From Flavobacterium macacae (GTDB lineage Bacteria > Bacteroidota > Bacteroidia > Flavobacteriales > Flavobacteriaceae): DNA of 64,000 nucleotides. Positions 25,249-33,390 of this stretch are shown here, piece by piece; the first letter of the stretch is position 1; each line of letters starts with the position of its first letter. Made by a program: the position numbers and the translations under genes. The DNA lies in contig NZ_RQVR01000007.1 of the NCBI RefSeq assembly GCF_003865365.1, positions 62,001 to 126,000 on the forward strand, written 5' to 3'. The notes beneath the pieces were generated by a model, which worked only from the letters and a program-made list of their open reading frames with translations, was not told the origin of the DNA and made no database searches.

Positions 25249-27479
25249 TGAAACCTTTATTCAAACAATCTCCTCTTTGCAAAAAGAGTCCAGAACGATC
25301 GGGCTTTTTTAAGGCAAAAACTATTTTTACCATCACATTATTTTCTTCCGTTTCGCTTTTTGCACAAGAACAAAAAGTAATTGACACCACAAAGGTTACA
25401 GCCTTAGATGAGGTTTTAGTTTCGGCAGTCCGTGTTACGGCGCAGACTCCGGTGACTTTTACAAACATCACCAAAAAAGAATTGCAATCGAGAAATTTAG
25501 GTCAAGATATTCCGGCTTTGCTGAATTATCTGCCTTCAGTCGTGACGACTTCTGACGCTGGAAACGGCATCGGCTACTCGGCGATTTCAGTGCGTGGTTC
25601 TGATTCGCGACGCGTGAACATTACCTTAAACGGAATCCCGTACAATGATTCGGAGTCACAGGGAACTTTTTGGGTAAACATGCCTGATTTTACGTCTTCT
25701 GTACAAAGTATGCAGTTACAGCGCGGTGTCGGGACTTCAACCAATGGGGCGGGAGCTTTTGGTGCGAGCTTGAATTTGCTTACCGATTCGTATGCTTTGG
25801 AGTCGAATGGCGAAATTTCTAATTCTTTCGGAAGTTTTAATACCAGAAAACATACCGTGAAATTCAGCACGGGCTTGATGAACAACAGTTTTGAATTGGC
25901 TGGAAGGGTTTCTAATATCAAGTCTGACGGCTATATTGACAGAGCCGAATCGGATTTGAAATCCTACTTTTTCCAAGGAACTTATGTCGGAAAAACAACC
26001 TTGATTAAAGGATTGGTTTTTGGTGGAACTGCAAAAACATACCAAGCTTGGAACGGTTTGGAAGATCTGGAAAAATTAGAAAACGACCGAACTTACAACG
26101 TTTCAGGGCAATATATTGACGATCAAGGAAACTTGCGTTTTTATGACAATGAAACTGATAATTACAACCAAGATCATTATCAATTGCATTGGAATGAAAA
26201 ATGGAGCGATAAATGGAATACCAATTTGGCTTTTCATTACACCAAAGGTATTGGCTATTATGAAAATTATAAAGTCGGAGAAGATCTGTCTGAATACGGA
26301 ATCGCACCTCAAATTATCGATGGAGAAGAAGTTGTTGAAAGTGATTTAATTCGAAGAAAATGGTTGGATAATGATTTTTACGGAACCACTTTTTCTGCTA
26401 ATTATAAGAATGAAACGTTAGATTTTATTCTTGGAGGAGGAATGAATAAGTATGAAGGAGCGCATCGTGGTAACGTGCTTTGGACCAGAAGCGTCGTATT
26501 GCCAGAATATGATTTAGAATATTATAATGATTTTTCTACAAAAACCGACCTTAATTTCTTTGTAAAAGCAAACGTAAGGATCAGCGATCACTTGAGCCTT
26601 TTTGGTGATTTGCAATACAGAAATGTGGCGTACAAAGCCAATGGAAACGAAACCGGTCTGGTGGATGACAATTTTAATTTCTTTAATCCAAAAGCAGGAA
26701 TTACCTACATCGTTAATGAAACGAACGATATTTATTTCTCGTACGCGAGGGCAAATCGCGAGCCAAACCGAAACGATTATGAAGGTGGCAATCCAAAACC
26801 TGAGAAGTTGAATGACTTTGAATTAGGCTGGAGATACAACGCGCCAAAAACCAAATTAAACATCAACGGATATTTTATGCGTTACAAAGATCAGTTGGTT
26901 TTAACCGGAGAGTTGAATGATGTGGGAGCTCCATTTCGTGAGAATTCAGGAAACAGCTACCGTTTAGGTTTGGAAATTGATGCGAAAGTTATGGTTTCAG
27001 AAAAGTTTATTTTGCGTCCGAATGTAACGGTGAGTTCAAACAAAAATGAAGATTTTTACTTTCAAAGAGATGGTGTTTTACAAAATTTAGGAAGCACCAA
27101 TATTGCATTTTCGCCTAACGTAATTGTGGGCAACGCGATCACTTTTCTGCCGATAAAAAACATGCAGGTTTCGCTTTTGAGCAAATTTGTAGGAGAACAG
27201 TATATGTCTAACATTGATTCAGAAGGTTCAAAATTAGATAGTTATTCGATTAGTGATTTGAATGTTTCGTATGAAATAACAACAAGTTCAGTTTTTAAAT
27301 CGATAATTATCTCTGGTTTGGTGAACAATATCTTTGATTACAAATACGAATCAAACGGTTATTTTTATACGTATGATGATGATTTTTCAAATCCGGGAAG
27401 CATCAGCACGATTGGAGGTGCAGGTTATTTTCCACAAGCAGGAATCAATTTCTCGGCTGGTGTGACCTTAAAATTTTAG
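25248..27479 (+). CDS. TonB-dependent outer-membrane receptor, TPP-regulated
   Basis: 743 residues with a signal peptide (FTITLFSSVSLFAQ after a long basic N-region), a TonB-box-like segment (ALDEVLVSAVRV), a plug domain (PALLNYLPSVVTTSDAGNG, GYSAISVRGSDSRRVNITLNGIPYNDSE), and a beta-barrel ending in GVTLKF with the terminal Phe needed for barrel insertion. It lacks the CarboxypepD-like and SusC-type N-terminal extension. Because a TPP riboswitch lies upstream, the likely substrate is thiamin or a thiamin precursor, as proposed for riboswitch-controlled receptors in Bacteroidota. It is followed by its own terminator and is not in an operon with other thiamin genes. Confidence 0.92.
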   Translation: MKPLFKQSPLCKKSPERSGFFKAKTIFTITLFSSVSLFAQEQKVIDTTKVTALDEVLVSAVRVTAQTPVTFTNITKKELQSRNLGQDIPALLNYLPSVVTTSDAGNGIGYSAISVRGSDSRRVNITLNGIPYNDSESQGTFWVNMPDFTSSVQSMQLQRGVGTSTNGAGAFGASLNLLTDSYALESNGEISNSFGSFNTRKHTVKFSTGLMNNSFELAGRVSNIKSDGYIDRAESDLKSYFFQGTYVGKTTLIKGLVFGGTAKTYQAWNGLEDLEKLENDRTYNVSGQYIDDQGNLRFYDNETDNYNQDHYQLHWNEKWSDKWNTNLAFHYTKGIGYYENYKVGEDLSEYGIAPQIIDGEEVVESDLIRRKWLDNDFYGTTFSANYKNETLDFILGGGMNKYEGAHRGNVLWTRSVVLPEYDLEYYNDFSTKTDLNFFVKANVRISDHLSLFGDLQYRNVAYKANGNETGLVDDNFNFFNPKAGITYIVNETNDIYFSYARANREPNRNDYEGGNPKPEKLNDFELGWRYNAPKTKLNINGYFMRYKDQLVLTGELNDVGAPFRENSGNSYRLGLEIDAKVMVSEKFILRPNVTVSSNKNEDFYFQRDGVLQNLGSTNIAFSPNVIVGNAITFLPIKNMQVSLLSKFVGEQYMSNIDSEGSKLDSYSISDLNVSYEITTSSVFKSIIISGLVNNIFDYKYESNGYFYTYDDDFSNPGSISTIGGAGYFPQAGINFSAGVTLKF

Positions 27480-27503
27480 AGTTAGTTTTAATTCCCTTGA
27501 AAG

Positions 27504-27536
27504 CCCGGCAGAAGCACTAGTTTCTGTCGGGTTTTT
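27504..27536 (+). terminator. Intrinsic terminator of the TonB receptor gene
   Basis: CCCGGCAGAA pairs with TTCTGTCGGG (one G-T wobble) around an 8-base loop and is followed by TTTTT. Confidence 0.85.
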
Positions 27537-27555
27537 GATTTTTTAGGAAATTGGA

Positions 27556-27690
27556 TTGTAGTTGGTTTATTGACTACAACTGTTTGCGTGAGGGATTGCA
27601 ACGGAAATCCTTTTGCTGGCTTTTTTGCCGGCGAAAGATTGCAGGGAAAAGCCCGACCCCAAGAAAATGCGTTCGCTTTTTCTTGGGGTC
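27556..27690. repeat. Dispersed-repeat-like intergenic element with hairpins
   Basis: A compact run of inverted repeats: TTGTAGT/ACTACAA (27556-27579); a GC-richer unit 27586-27659 opening GCGTGAGGGATTGCA and closing GCAGGGAAAAGCCCGACCC, with an inner hairpin GCTGGC/GCCGGC; then CCCCAAGAAAA/TTTTTCTTGGGG (27657-27688). The GCGTGAGGGAT...AGCCCGACCC frame resembles an intergenic repeat that I recall as widespread in Flavobacterium genomes. Only one copy is in this window. The higher GC than its surroundings and lack of a sensible reading frame argue for a REP-like element. Confidence 0.6.
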
Positions 27691-27704
27691 ACGCCCCAAA
27701 AATA

Positions 27705-28130
27705 TTAGTTGAAGATACGAATTACGTTTCCGGTAACTTCAGTGCGGTATTGCATTAATGGATATCTTAAATCAGCATTTGGCAAGCCTGTATATAAACT
27801 GTAAGTTACATTGTCGCAAGGGCAAAGAACATTTGGCTCTGAAATTTCAAGTACCGAACAGTTCTGTGGAATTTGATTTGGACAAGTGGCTTCCCACGCT
27901 AAATAACTGCCACCCGCATTGAAAAGAATAATTCCGTTAATTCCTGAGCTCCCGGAGTTGATCCAAACAGCGTTTCCAGCATAATTTAAATCACTGTAAG
28001 CGGGCAGGTTTAAGTTTACTTGAACATTCACTGCGTAATTTGGCAAGAAGGGATTTCGAGTTCGAATGTCGTCGTCTGAACAGCTTAAAATCGAGATTAT
28101 GGCAATTAATAAGGGAAGAATCTTTTTCAT
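27705..28130 (-). CDS. Rieske-like fold lipoprotein without full cluster ligands
   Basis: 141 residues from ATG 28130 (MKKILPLL), giving a lipoprotein signal with lipobox ISILSC. The C-terminal half reads like a Rieske domain: SYLAWEATCPN followed by LCPCDNVTYSLYTGLP. The second motif has CPCD where a true Rieske site has CPCH, and the first motif lacks the CxH pair, so a normal 2Fe-2S cluster is unlikely. It shares the intergenic region with the divergent greA. A structural or binding role on the periplasmic side is possible; function unknown. Confidence 0.8.
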   Translation of the reverse strand: MKKILPLLIAIISILSCSDDDIRTRNPFLPNYAVNVQVNLNLPAYSDLNYAGNAVWINSGSSGINGIILFNAGGSYLAWEATCPNQIPQNCSVLEISEPNVLCPCDNVTYSLYTGLPNADLRYPLMQYRTEVTGNVIRIFN

Positions 28131-28231
28131 TTTTAAAAATTTCAAGGTTTAATTGTGGAAACAAATTTAATTTAATTAACTTTGGATTTGTATACGAACA
28201 GCGTATAAATTTAAACTGAATTAAAAAATAC

Positions 28232-28239
28232 TATCTTTG
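28232..28239 (+). promoter_or_regulatory. -7 promoter element of greA
   Basis: TATCTTTG fits TAnnTTTG; transcription should start near 28246, right at the leader hairpin. A -33 TTG is not obvious. Confidence 0.5.
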
Positions 28240-28246
28240 TGGAAAG

Positions 28247-28271
28247 AAATCCCGTGGTCATGGGATTTTTT
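28247..28271 (+). promoter_or_regulatory. Terminator-like hairpin in the greA leader
   Basis: AAATCCC (28247-28253) pairs with GGGATTT (28262-28268) around GTGGTCAT and runs into six T residues. It lies between the -7 element and the greA ATG at 28295, so it is placed to end transcripts before the gene (attenuator). Alternatively it only shapes the 5' UTR. Confidence 0.6.
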
Positions 28272-28294
28272 CTATTTATATAAACGATGAAATT

Positions 28295-28771
28295 ATGAGT
28301 AACGTATCTTATTATACCGCAGAAGGATTAAAAAAATTAAAAGAAGAGCTTGATCACTTGAAAAGTATTGAGCGCCCAAAGGCTTCGCAGGATATTGCAG
28401 AAGCAAGAGATAAAGGTGATTTGTCTGAAAATGCCGAATATGATGCGGCCAAAGAGGCGCAAGGTTTGTTAGAAATGAGAATTTCTAAATTGGAAGAGGT
28501 GTATGCCAATGCAAGATTGATTGACGAATCACAATTAGATTTGTCAAAAGCGTTGGTTTTGTCGAAAGTAAAAATCAAGAACCAAACCAACGGTATGGAG
28601 ATGACTTATACTTTAGTTGCTGAAAGTGAAGCCGATTTGAAATCAGGAAAAATCTCGGTGACTTCGCCTATCGGTAAAGGCCTGCTTGGGAAATCTGTGG
28701 GGGAAATTGCTGAAATTACCGTTCCAAACGGTGTTTTAAAATTTGAACTTTTAGAAATTACGAGAGAGTAA
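28295..28771 (+). CDS. greA: Transcript cleavage factor GreA
   Basis: 158 residues, full length. The N-terminal coiled coil carries YYTAEGLKKLKEEL and the acidic tip DIAEARDKGDLSENAEYDAAKEAQ, whose Asp/Glu enter the RNA polymerase secondary channel. The C-terminal FKBP-like domain ends SPIGKGLLGKSVGEIAEI. It rescues backtracked polymerase by RNA cleavage. The leader contains a terminator-like hairpin, suggesting feedback; the HIT gene follows 70 bases downstream. Confidence 0.96.
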   Translation: MSNVSYYTAEGLKKLKEELDHLKSIERPKASQDIAEARDKGDLSENAEYDAAKEAQGLLEMRISKLEEVYANARLIDESQLDLSKALVLSKVKIKNQTNGMEMTYTLVAESEADLKSGKISVTSPIGKGLLGKSVGEIAEITVPNGVLKFELLEITRE

Positions 28772-28842
28772 CGCAGATTTGAGATTTCTGATTCTCACGC
28801 CTGTCTAAGTAGTCTCATTGTCTAATAATCTAAGAAGTCAAA

Positions 28843-29232
28843 ATGGAATCTATTTTTACCAAAATCATCAAGGGAGAAATTCCCGCTTATAAAGTTGCCG
28901 AAGACGAAAATTATTTGGCATTTTTAGATGTGAATCCAAATGCAAAAGGGCACACGCTTTGTATTCCGAAGCAAGAAATCGACAAGATTTTTGATATGGA
29001 AGAAGAACAGTATTTAGGATTATTGAAGTTTTCAAGAAAAGTTTCAAAAGCCCTAGAAAAAGCAGTTCCGTGCAAAAGAGTAGGAATGGCCGTTATCGGC
29101 TTGGAAGTTCCTCATGCGCACGTGCATTTGATTCCTTTGAATGAAATGGATGAAATGCGTTTCCAAAATAAAGTGAAATTGACAAAAGAAGAATTTGAAG
29201 AAGTAGCAGAAAAGATTAAAGCTAATTTGTAA
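28843..29232 (+). CDS. HIT-family nucleotide hydrolase
   Basis: 129 residues with the histidine triad HAHVHLIPL near the C-terminus and the usual start SIFTKIIKGEIPAYKVAEDE followed by AFLDVNPNAKGHTLCIPK. Members hydrolyse AMP-linked phosphoramidates (HinT-like). It lies in the same direction as greA and probably shares its transcript, with a strong terminator behind it. Confidence 0.93.
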   Translation: MESIFTKIIKGEIPAYKVAEDENYLAFLDVNPNAKGHTLCIPKQEIDKIFDMEEEQYLGLLKFSRKVSKALEKAVPCKRVGMAVIGLEVPHAHVHLIPLNEMDEMRFQNKVKLTKEEFEEVAEKIKANL

Positions 29233-29248
29233 AACTATTTTTTACACG

Positions 29249-29301
29249 AATTGCACTAATTACCACGAACTGTTTTGTGGAAATTAGTGCAATTTATTTT
29301 T
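29249..29301. terminator. Bidirectional terminator between HIT and kinase genes
   Basis: AATTGCACTAATT (29249-29261) pairs perfectly with AATTAGTGCAATT (29282-29294), with an inner CCAC/GTGG extension, then TTATTTTT on the plus strand. It serves the convergent HIT and histidine kinase genes. Confidence 0.8.
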
Positions 29302-29307
29302 AAGCGA

Positions 29308-30453
29308 TTAAACCTTCTTAAAACTAACCAGCATACAAGTTCCTTTTGCGGTTTCTGACGAAAAGACCTTTATTTTTCCGTCGTGGTATTCTTCCACAAT
29401 TCTTTTAGTTAAAGACAATCCCAATCCCCAACCGCGTTTTTTGGTTGTATATCCCGGTTCAAAAATTCGTTTGAATTGATTTTTCGGAATTCCTTTTCCA
29501 GAATCTTTGACTTTTATTTTTACGAATTTGGAATCTTCTTCAATTTCAATCGATAGTTTTCCGCGTCCTTTCATGGCATCAATGGCGTTTTTGACCAAAT
29601 TTTCTACTGTCCAACTGTGCAAAATTGGATTTATGGAAACCACAATCGGATGTTGGGGCGCTTTAAAGGTGAAATCAATTTGGCTTGAAAAACGGGATTT
29701 TAAATAGTCGTAGGAATCTTCAGTTTCTTTGATGATGTCTTTTTGTTCCAAAACAGGCTCCGAGCCAATTTTTGAAAAACGATCCGCAATGGTTTGCAAC
29801 CTGACAATGTCTTTTTCAATTTCGGTTACCGTAGTTTCGTCTACATTATCAACTTTCATAATTTCAATCCAGCCCAATAACGAGGAAAGTGGCGTGCCAA
29901 TTTGATGGGCAGTTTCTTTTGCCATTCCGGCCCAAAGCTTGTTTTGAGTTGCCATTCGGCTGGCCCGATAAAAGTTGAAAATCAATAATCCGAAGAGCAA
30001 TAAAATTAAAAATAAGGCAATCGGATAGTATTTTAGATTGTTCAGCAAAGAAGAATTTCCGTAATATAAATACTGAAATTTGCCAGGGACATATTCGATT
30101 TCAATCGGTAAGTTGTCGCTTTTAAGACGAATAAGAAATTTATCTAGCCGTTCATTATCTGCAACAATTTCATCGTCAATATTTGCCGTGCTTTTTACCG
30201 AATCATTTTCGGTTAAAATAATTGGAATGGTAGTGTTATTGCTGAAAATTTCCAGCGGAAGTTCTAATTCTGTATTTTCATTGGCGTTAATTAAGGTCTT
30301 TTGCGCTTTTGCCCAAACATTCATTTTAAGCCTTTCTTCATTCTTGAAAATCTGGAAAAAGGTGTAGGTGTTCCAAAGAATTAAGGTGATAATTATAAAA
30401 GAGATTACGATGATGATCCATCGGGTGACATTTCTTTTTTCAGAAAACTGCAT
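29308..30453 (-). CDS. Membrane sensor histidine kinase
   Basis: 381 residues. Two membrane segments (WIIIVISFIIITLILWNTY near the start; YYPIALFLILLLFGLLIFNFY about 135-160) enclose a small ~100-residue periplasmic sensor. The phosphoacceptor His is in MAKETAHQIGTPLSSLLGWIE. The ATPase domain has N box VENLVKNAIDAMKGRGK, G1 KVKDSGKGIP and G2 RGWGLGLSLTKRIV. No response regulator gene is adjacent, so it is an orphan in this window. Stimulus unknown. Confidence 0.93.
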   Translation of the reverse strand: MQFSEKRNVTRWIIIVISFIIITLILWNTYTFFQIFKNEERLKMNVWAKAQKTLINANENTELELPLEIFSNNTTIPIILTENDSVKSTANIDDEIVADNERLDKFLIRLKSDNLPIEIEYVPGKFQYLYYGNSSLLNNLKYYPIALFLILLLFGLLIFNFYRASRMATQNKLWAGMAKETAHQIGTPLSSLLGWIEIMKVDNVDETTVTEIEKDIVRLQTIADRFSKIGSEPVLEQKDIIKETEDSYDYLKSRFSSQIDFTFKAPQHPIVVSINPILHSWTVENLVKNAIDAMKGRGKLSIEIEEDSKFVKIKVKDSGKGIPKNQFKRIFEPGYTTKKRGWGLGLSLTKRIVEEYHDGKIKVFSSETAKGTCMLVSFKKV

Positions 30454-30583
30454 AAATTTTATTTTGAGGTATAAATATAAGCAAAAGAAATAAGCTGAAA
30501 ATTTCGAAAGTGTTTATAAGTCTTAAATACTAAATTCTTTCTTATTGAATCAATTTATTACTTTTGTTTAAACGCAAATTTTT

Positions 30584-31462
30584 ATGATTAGTATCGAGCC
30601 GAATGAAATTTCGACAGCAAAATTGCAAGGTTATCTTCAGGGTTCCGTTGGTCCAAGACCGATTGCTTTTGCCAGCACGGTTGATGAAAACGGAAATCCG
30701 AATTTGTCTCCGTTCAGTTTTTTTAACCTTTTTAGCGCTAATCCGCCGATTTTGGTTTTTTCGCCTTCGCGACGCGTTCGTGACAATACGATAAAACACA
30801 CCTTGATTAACGCTCGCGCGACGGGAGAAGTCGTGATAAATGTAGTTAATTTTGATATGGTGCAACAAACGTCGCTGTCAAGCACAGAATATGGTGATGG
30901 TGTTAATGAGTTTGTGAAAGCGGGTTTTACGGCAATTGCTTCTGATTTGGTCAAGCCATTTCGAGTAAAAGAATCTCCGGTTCAGTTTGAATGCAAAATC
31001 CAGCAGATAATTAGCTTGGGAACCGAAGGCGGTGCAGGGAATTTAATTGTTTGCGAAATCGTAAAAATGCACATCGACAAAGCGGTTTTAGATGAAAACG
31101 GAGGAATCGACCAACATAAAATTGACTTGGTTTCTAGGTTGGGAGGAAATTGGTATTCCCGTTCCAACGAAGGTCTTTTTGAAGTTGAAAAACCCTTGAC
31201 AACATTGGGAATAGGTGTAGATGCTATTCCGAAGTTTATCAAAGAAAGTACGGTTTTTAACGGAAATGATTTGGGGAAATTAGGTAACGTGGAAGCATTG
31301 CCTACAACAGAAGAAGTTGCTATCTTTGTAAGCGAAAATTTTGCTGTCAAAGGCGTTTTGAGTTCTGATGACAAGCAAAAAATTCACCTGAAAGCAAAGG
31401 AATATCTGGACAATAATGAAGTAATTTCTGCTTGGAAAATGCTTCTGTCGGAAAGAAAATAA
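30584..31462 (+). CDS. Flavin reductase-like (FMN-binding split barrel) protein
   Basis: 292 residues. The flavin reductase-like domain occupies ~15-190: VGPRPIAFASTVDENGNPNLSPFSFFN, PPILVFSPSRR, DTIKHTLINARATGEVVINVV and ESPVQFECKI. A 90-residue tail follows. Members bind FMN and reduce flavin or small oxidised substrates. A -7-like TACTTTTG precedes at 30559-30566. The natural substrate is not evident; no oxygenase partner is adjacent. Confidence 0.88.
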   Translation: MISIEPNEISTAKLQGYLQGSVGPRPIAFASTVDENGNPNLSPFSFFNLFSANPPILVFSPSRRVRDNTIKHTLINARATGEVVINVVNFDMVQQTSLSSTEYGDGVNEFVKAGFTAIASDLVKPFRVKESPVQFECKIQQIISLGTEGGAGNLIVCEIVKMHIDKAVLDENGGIDQHKIDLVSRLGGNWYSRSNEGLFEVEKPLTTLGIGVDAIPKFIKESTVFNGNDLGKLGNVEALPTTEEVAIFVSENFAVKGVLSSDDKQKIHLKAKEYLDNNEVISAWKMLLSERK

Positions 31463-31515
31463 TGAAAGGGCTGTATTAAAAGCCATATAAATAAACGAAA
31501 ATAAATTAGAGAATT

Positions 31516-31890
31516 ATGGAAATTTCAGGAAAAGTTAAAGTGATTAACGCAGAACAGCAGGTTAGCGCGGCGTTCAAAAAAAGAGAATTGGTTGTTACTA
31601 CAGAAGAGCAATATCCACAACACATCATGATTGAATTTACGCAAGATAAATGTGATTTGTTGAACAATTATAGAGCAGGCGAGGCGGTAAAAGTTTCAAT
31701 CAACTTGAGAGGCAGAGAATGGACAAATCCACAAGGTGAAACAAAATATTTCAACAGCATCCAAGGCTGGAGAATCGAAAAACTGCAAGCTGACGCGCCA
31801 CAAGGACAAGTTCCTCCAATGCCAGCGAAAGACGCTTTTGAACCGGCTCCAAGCTTTAAGGAAGAAGAGCACGACGATTTGCCTTTCTAG
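31516..31890 (+). CDS. DUF3127 protein with SSB-like acidic tail
   Basis: 124 residues. The DUF3127 core (EISGKVKVINAEQQVSAAFKKRELVVTTEEQYPQ, FNSIQGWRIEKL) looks like a small OB-type barrel. After a Pro/Ala linker it ends EEEHDDLPF, very close to the DDDIPF tip that bacterial single-stranded DNA-binding proteins use to recruit partners. This suggests a nucleic-acid role or competition for SSB partners, which is inference. It is followed by a terminator. Confidence 0.88.
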   Translation: MEISGKVKVINAEQQVSAAFKKRELVVTTEEQYPQHIMIEFTQDKCDLLNNYRAGEAVKVSINLRGREWTNPQGETKYFNSIQGWRIEKLQADAPQGQVPPMPAKDAFEPAPSFKEEEHDDLPF

Positions 31891-31912
31891 TCTTTAAAGA
31901 AATAAAAAACAG

Positions 31913-31940
31913 ACCGCAGAATTTTTTTTGCGGTTTTTTT
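31913..31940 (+). terminator. Intrinsic terminator after the DUF3127 gene
   Basis: ACCGCA (31913-31918) pairs with TGCGGT (31929-31934), followed by seven T. Confidence 0.75.
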
Positions 31941-32050
31941 ATGTTTTGTTTTTGTGTGTGATGCAAAGTTTTTTTTGCCAAGCTTCACAATGCTTTTTAT
32001 GTAGTTTGTGAATCTTTGGGTAATAGTGGAGTATTGAAATTAGCAGTAAG

Positions 32051-32695
32051 ATGTATTTTTTAAATAGAGAATTGTTTTTTCCGCCGGTAGACGAAACCAA
32101 TGACGACGGTATTTTGGCTGTGGGAGGCGATCTGTCTTCCGAGAGGTTATTGTTGGCGTACCGAAGCGGTATCTTTCCTTGGTTTGAAGAGGACGAGCCT
32201 ATTTTGTGGTGGGCGCCCGAATACCGGATGGTGGTTTTTCCGGACGAATTTGCGGTTTCAAAGAGCATGCGGAATATTTTGAACAGAAATAGCTTCAAAA
32301 TTACGTTCAACCAAAATTTTAAGGAAGTCATTTCAAATTGCAGTTCCATCCAAAGAAACGGACAGAAAGGTACTTGGATTACGGAGCAAATGATGGAAGC
32401 CTATTGCAGATTAAACGAAATGGGTTTTGCCAAATCAGTGGAAGTCTGGCAAGACGATGTTTTGGTCGGCGGATTGTATGGCATTGATTTAGGACATGTT
32501 TTCTGTGGCGAAAGTATGTTTTCCAAAGTTTCAAATGCGTCAAAAGTGGCTTTTTCTTTTTTGGTCGAGAAATTGAAATCTGAAAATTATGCATTACTGG
32601 ATTGCCAAGTTCATAACGATCATTTGGAAAGCTTGGGCGCACGCGAAATCCACCGTGAAGATTTTATGGGAATATTGACTTCAAAAGAAATCTAA
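32051..32695 (+). CDS. aat: Leucyl/phenylalanyl-tRNA-protein transferase
   Basis: 214 residues. The L/F-transferase signature is complete: FPPVDETNDDGILAVGGDLSSERLLLAYRSGIFPWF, WWAPEYRMVVFP, GLYGIDLGHVFCGESMFS, DCQVHNDHLESLGA. It adds Leu or Phe to proteins starting with Arg or Lys, marking them for ClpS-ClpAP in the N-end rule pathway. The 3' end overlaps the convergent DUF1826 gene by four bases. Confidence 0.95.
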   Translation: MYFLNRELFFPPVDETNDDGILAVGGDLSSERLLLAYRSGIFPWFEEDEPILWWAPEYRMVVFPDEFAVSKSMRNILNRNSFKITFNQNFKEVISNCSSIQRNGQKGTWITEQMMEAYCRLNEMGFAKSVEVWQDDVLVGGLYGIDLGHVFCGESMFSKVSNASKVAFSFLVEKLKSENYALLDCQVHNDHLESLGAREIHREDFMGILTSKEI

Positions 32696-33390
32696 CAGAT
32701 CAGAAGCAAACGATATTCGCCATTGTTTTCTTTAGGTGCGCGGTGTATACAAGGCAAAACATCCTGTTCAGGATGGTCAACTGCCAATCTCCAGAGAAGC
32801 CCGATTCCTAAATTTGTGGGAACAGCATTCGAATTAGGTTCGTAATGTAAATCAAAATAATTCTCTTGTAAAAAACTTTCAAAATCTTCTGCTTTGCCTT
32901 CGTATAATTCTCTCAGTTTTTCTCGAATTTCTGGAATTAGAATTTTTTGTGTGGCTTGGTTGTTTGCCAAAATATCACTTGATGCGCCATAATAAGTACA
33001 TAAAAAAGTATCAGTTGCAATCGGTGAACGATCCACGTGATACGAATAAACATCAGTTGAGATGAAATCAAATTCTTCGTCTCTTTCATAGTTCTTAAGC
33101 AGATTAAGCGATGGCAAAGCTCCGAAATCAGTTAAGGATTGTAAATCGTTTAAAATAGCATCTCTTGCGATGGCTCCGTTTTCAGATAGTTGTAATGCTA
33201 AAAGATCATCGATAGAAATTTCGGTAATGTTTTCTTTTAACTGAAGTTTTAAAACTATTTCTTGAAAATCGCCGCTCAAATTTCTTTGCCAACAAATCGC
33301 GTTATTGTTTCCCTGAAATTTGGCCTGTGCTAATTCTGAAAAAGAAGAAACAATTTTAGTTTGATTGTTATCAGGGAGTATTTTATCCAT
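32692..33390 (-). CDS. DUF1826-domain protein
   Basis: 232 residues, no signal or membrane segment. The family pattern is seen in YHVDRSPIATDTFLCTYYGASSDIL and near the end in CIHRAPKENNGEYRLLLIC. The conserved HVD, Arg-containing TYYG block and distal HRAP recall a cupin/2-oxoglutarate-oxygenase-like metal site, but no function is established. Tail-to-tail overlap with aat; it stands alone on the minus strand. Confidence 0.82.
   Translation of the reverse strand: MDKILPDNNQTKIVSSFSELAQAKFQGNNNAICWQRNLSGDFQEIVLKLQLKENITEISIDDLLALQLSENGAIARDAILNDLQSLTDFGALPSLNLLKNYERDEEFDFISTDVYSYHVDRSPIATDTFLCTYYGASSDILANNQATQKILIPEIREKLRELYEGKAEDFESFLQENYFDLHYEPNSNAVPTNLGIGLLWRLAVDHPEQDVLPCIHRAPKENNGEYRLLLIC

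Noticed and set aside
27570..27758. A 62-codon plus-strand frame across the hairpin element
   Set aside because: It reads through inverted repeats and into the 3' end of the lipoprotein gene; the hairpins explain the sequence better.
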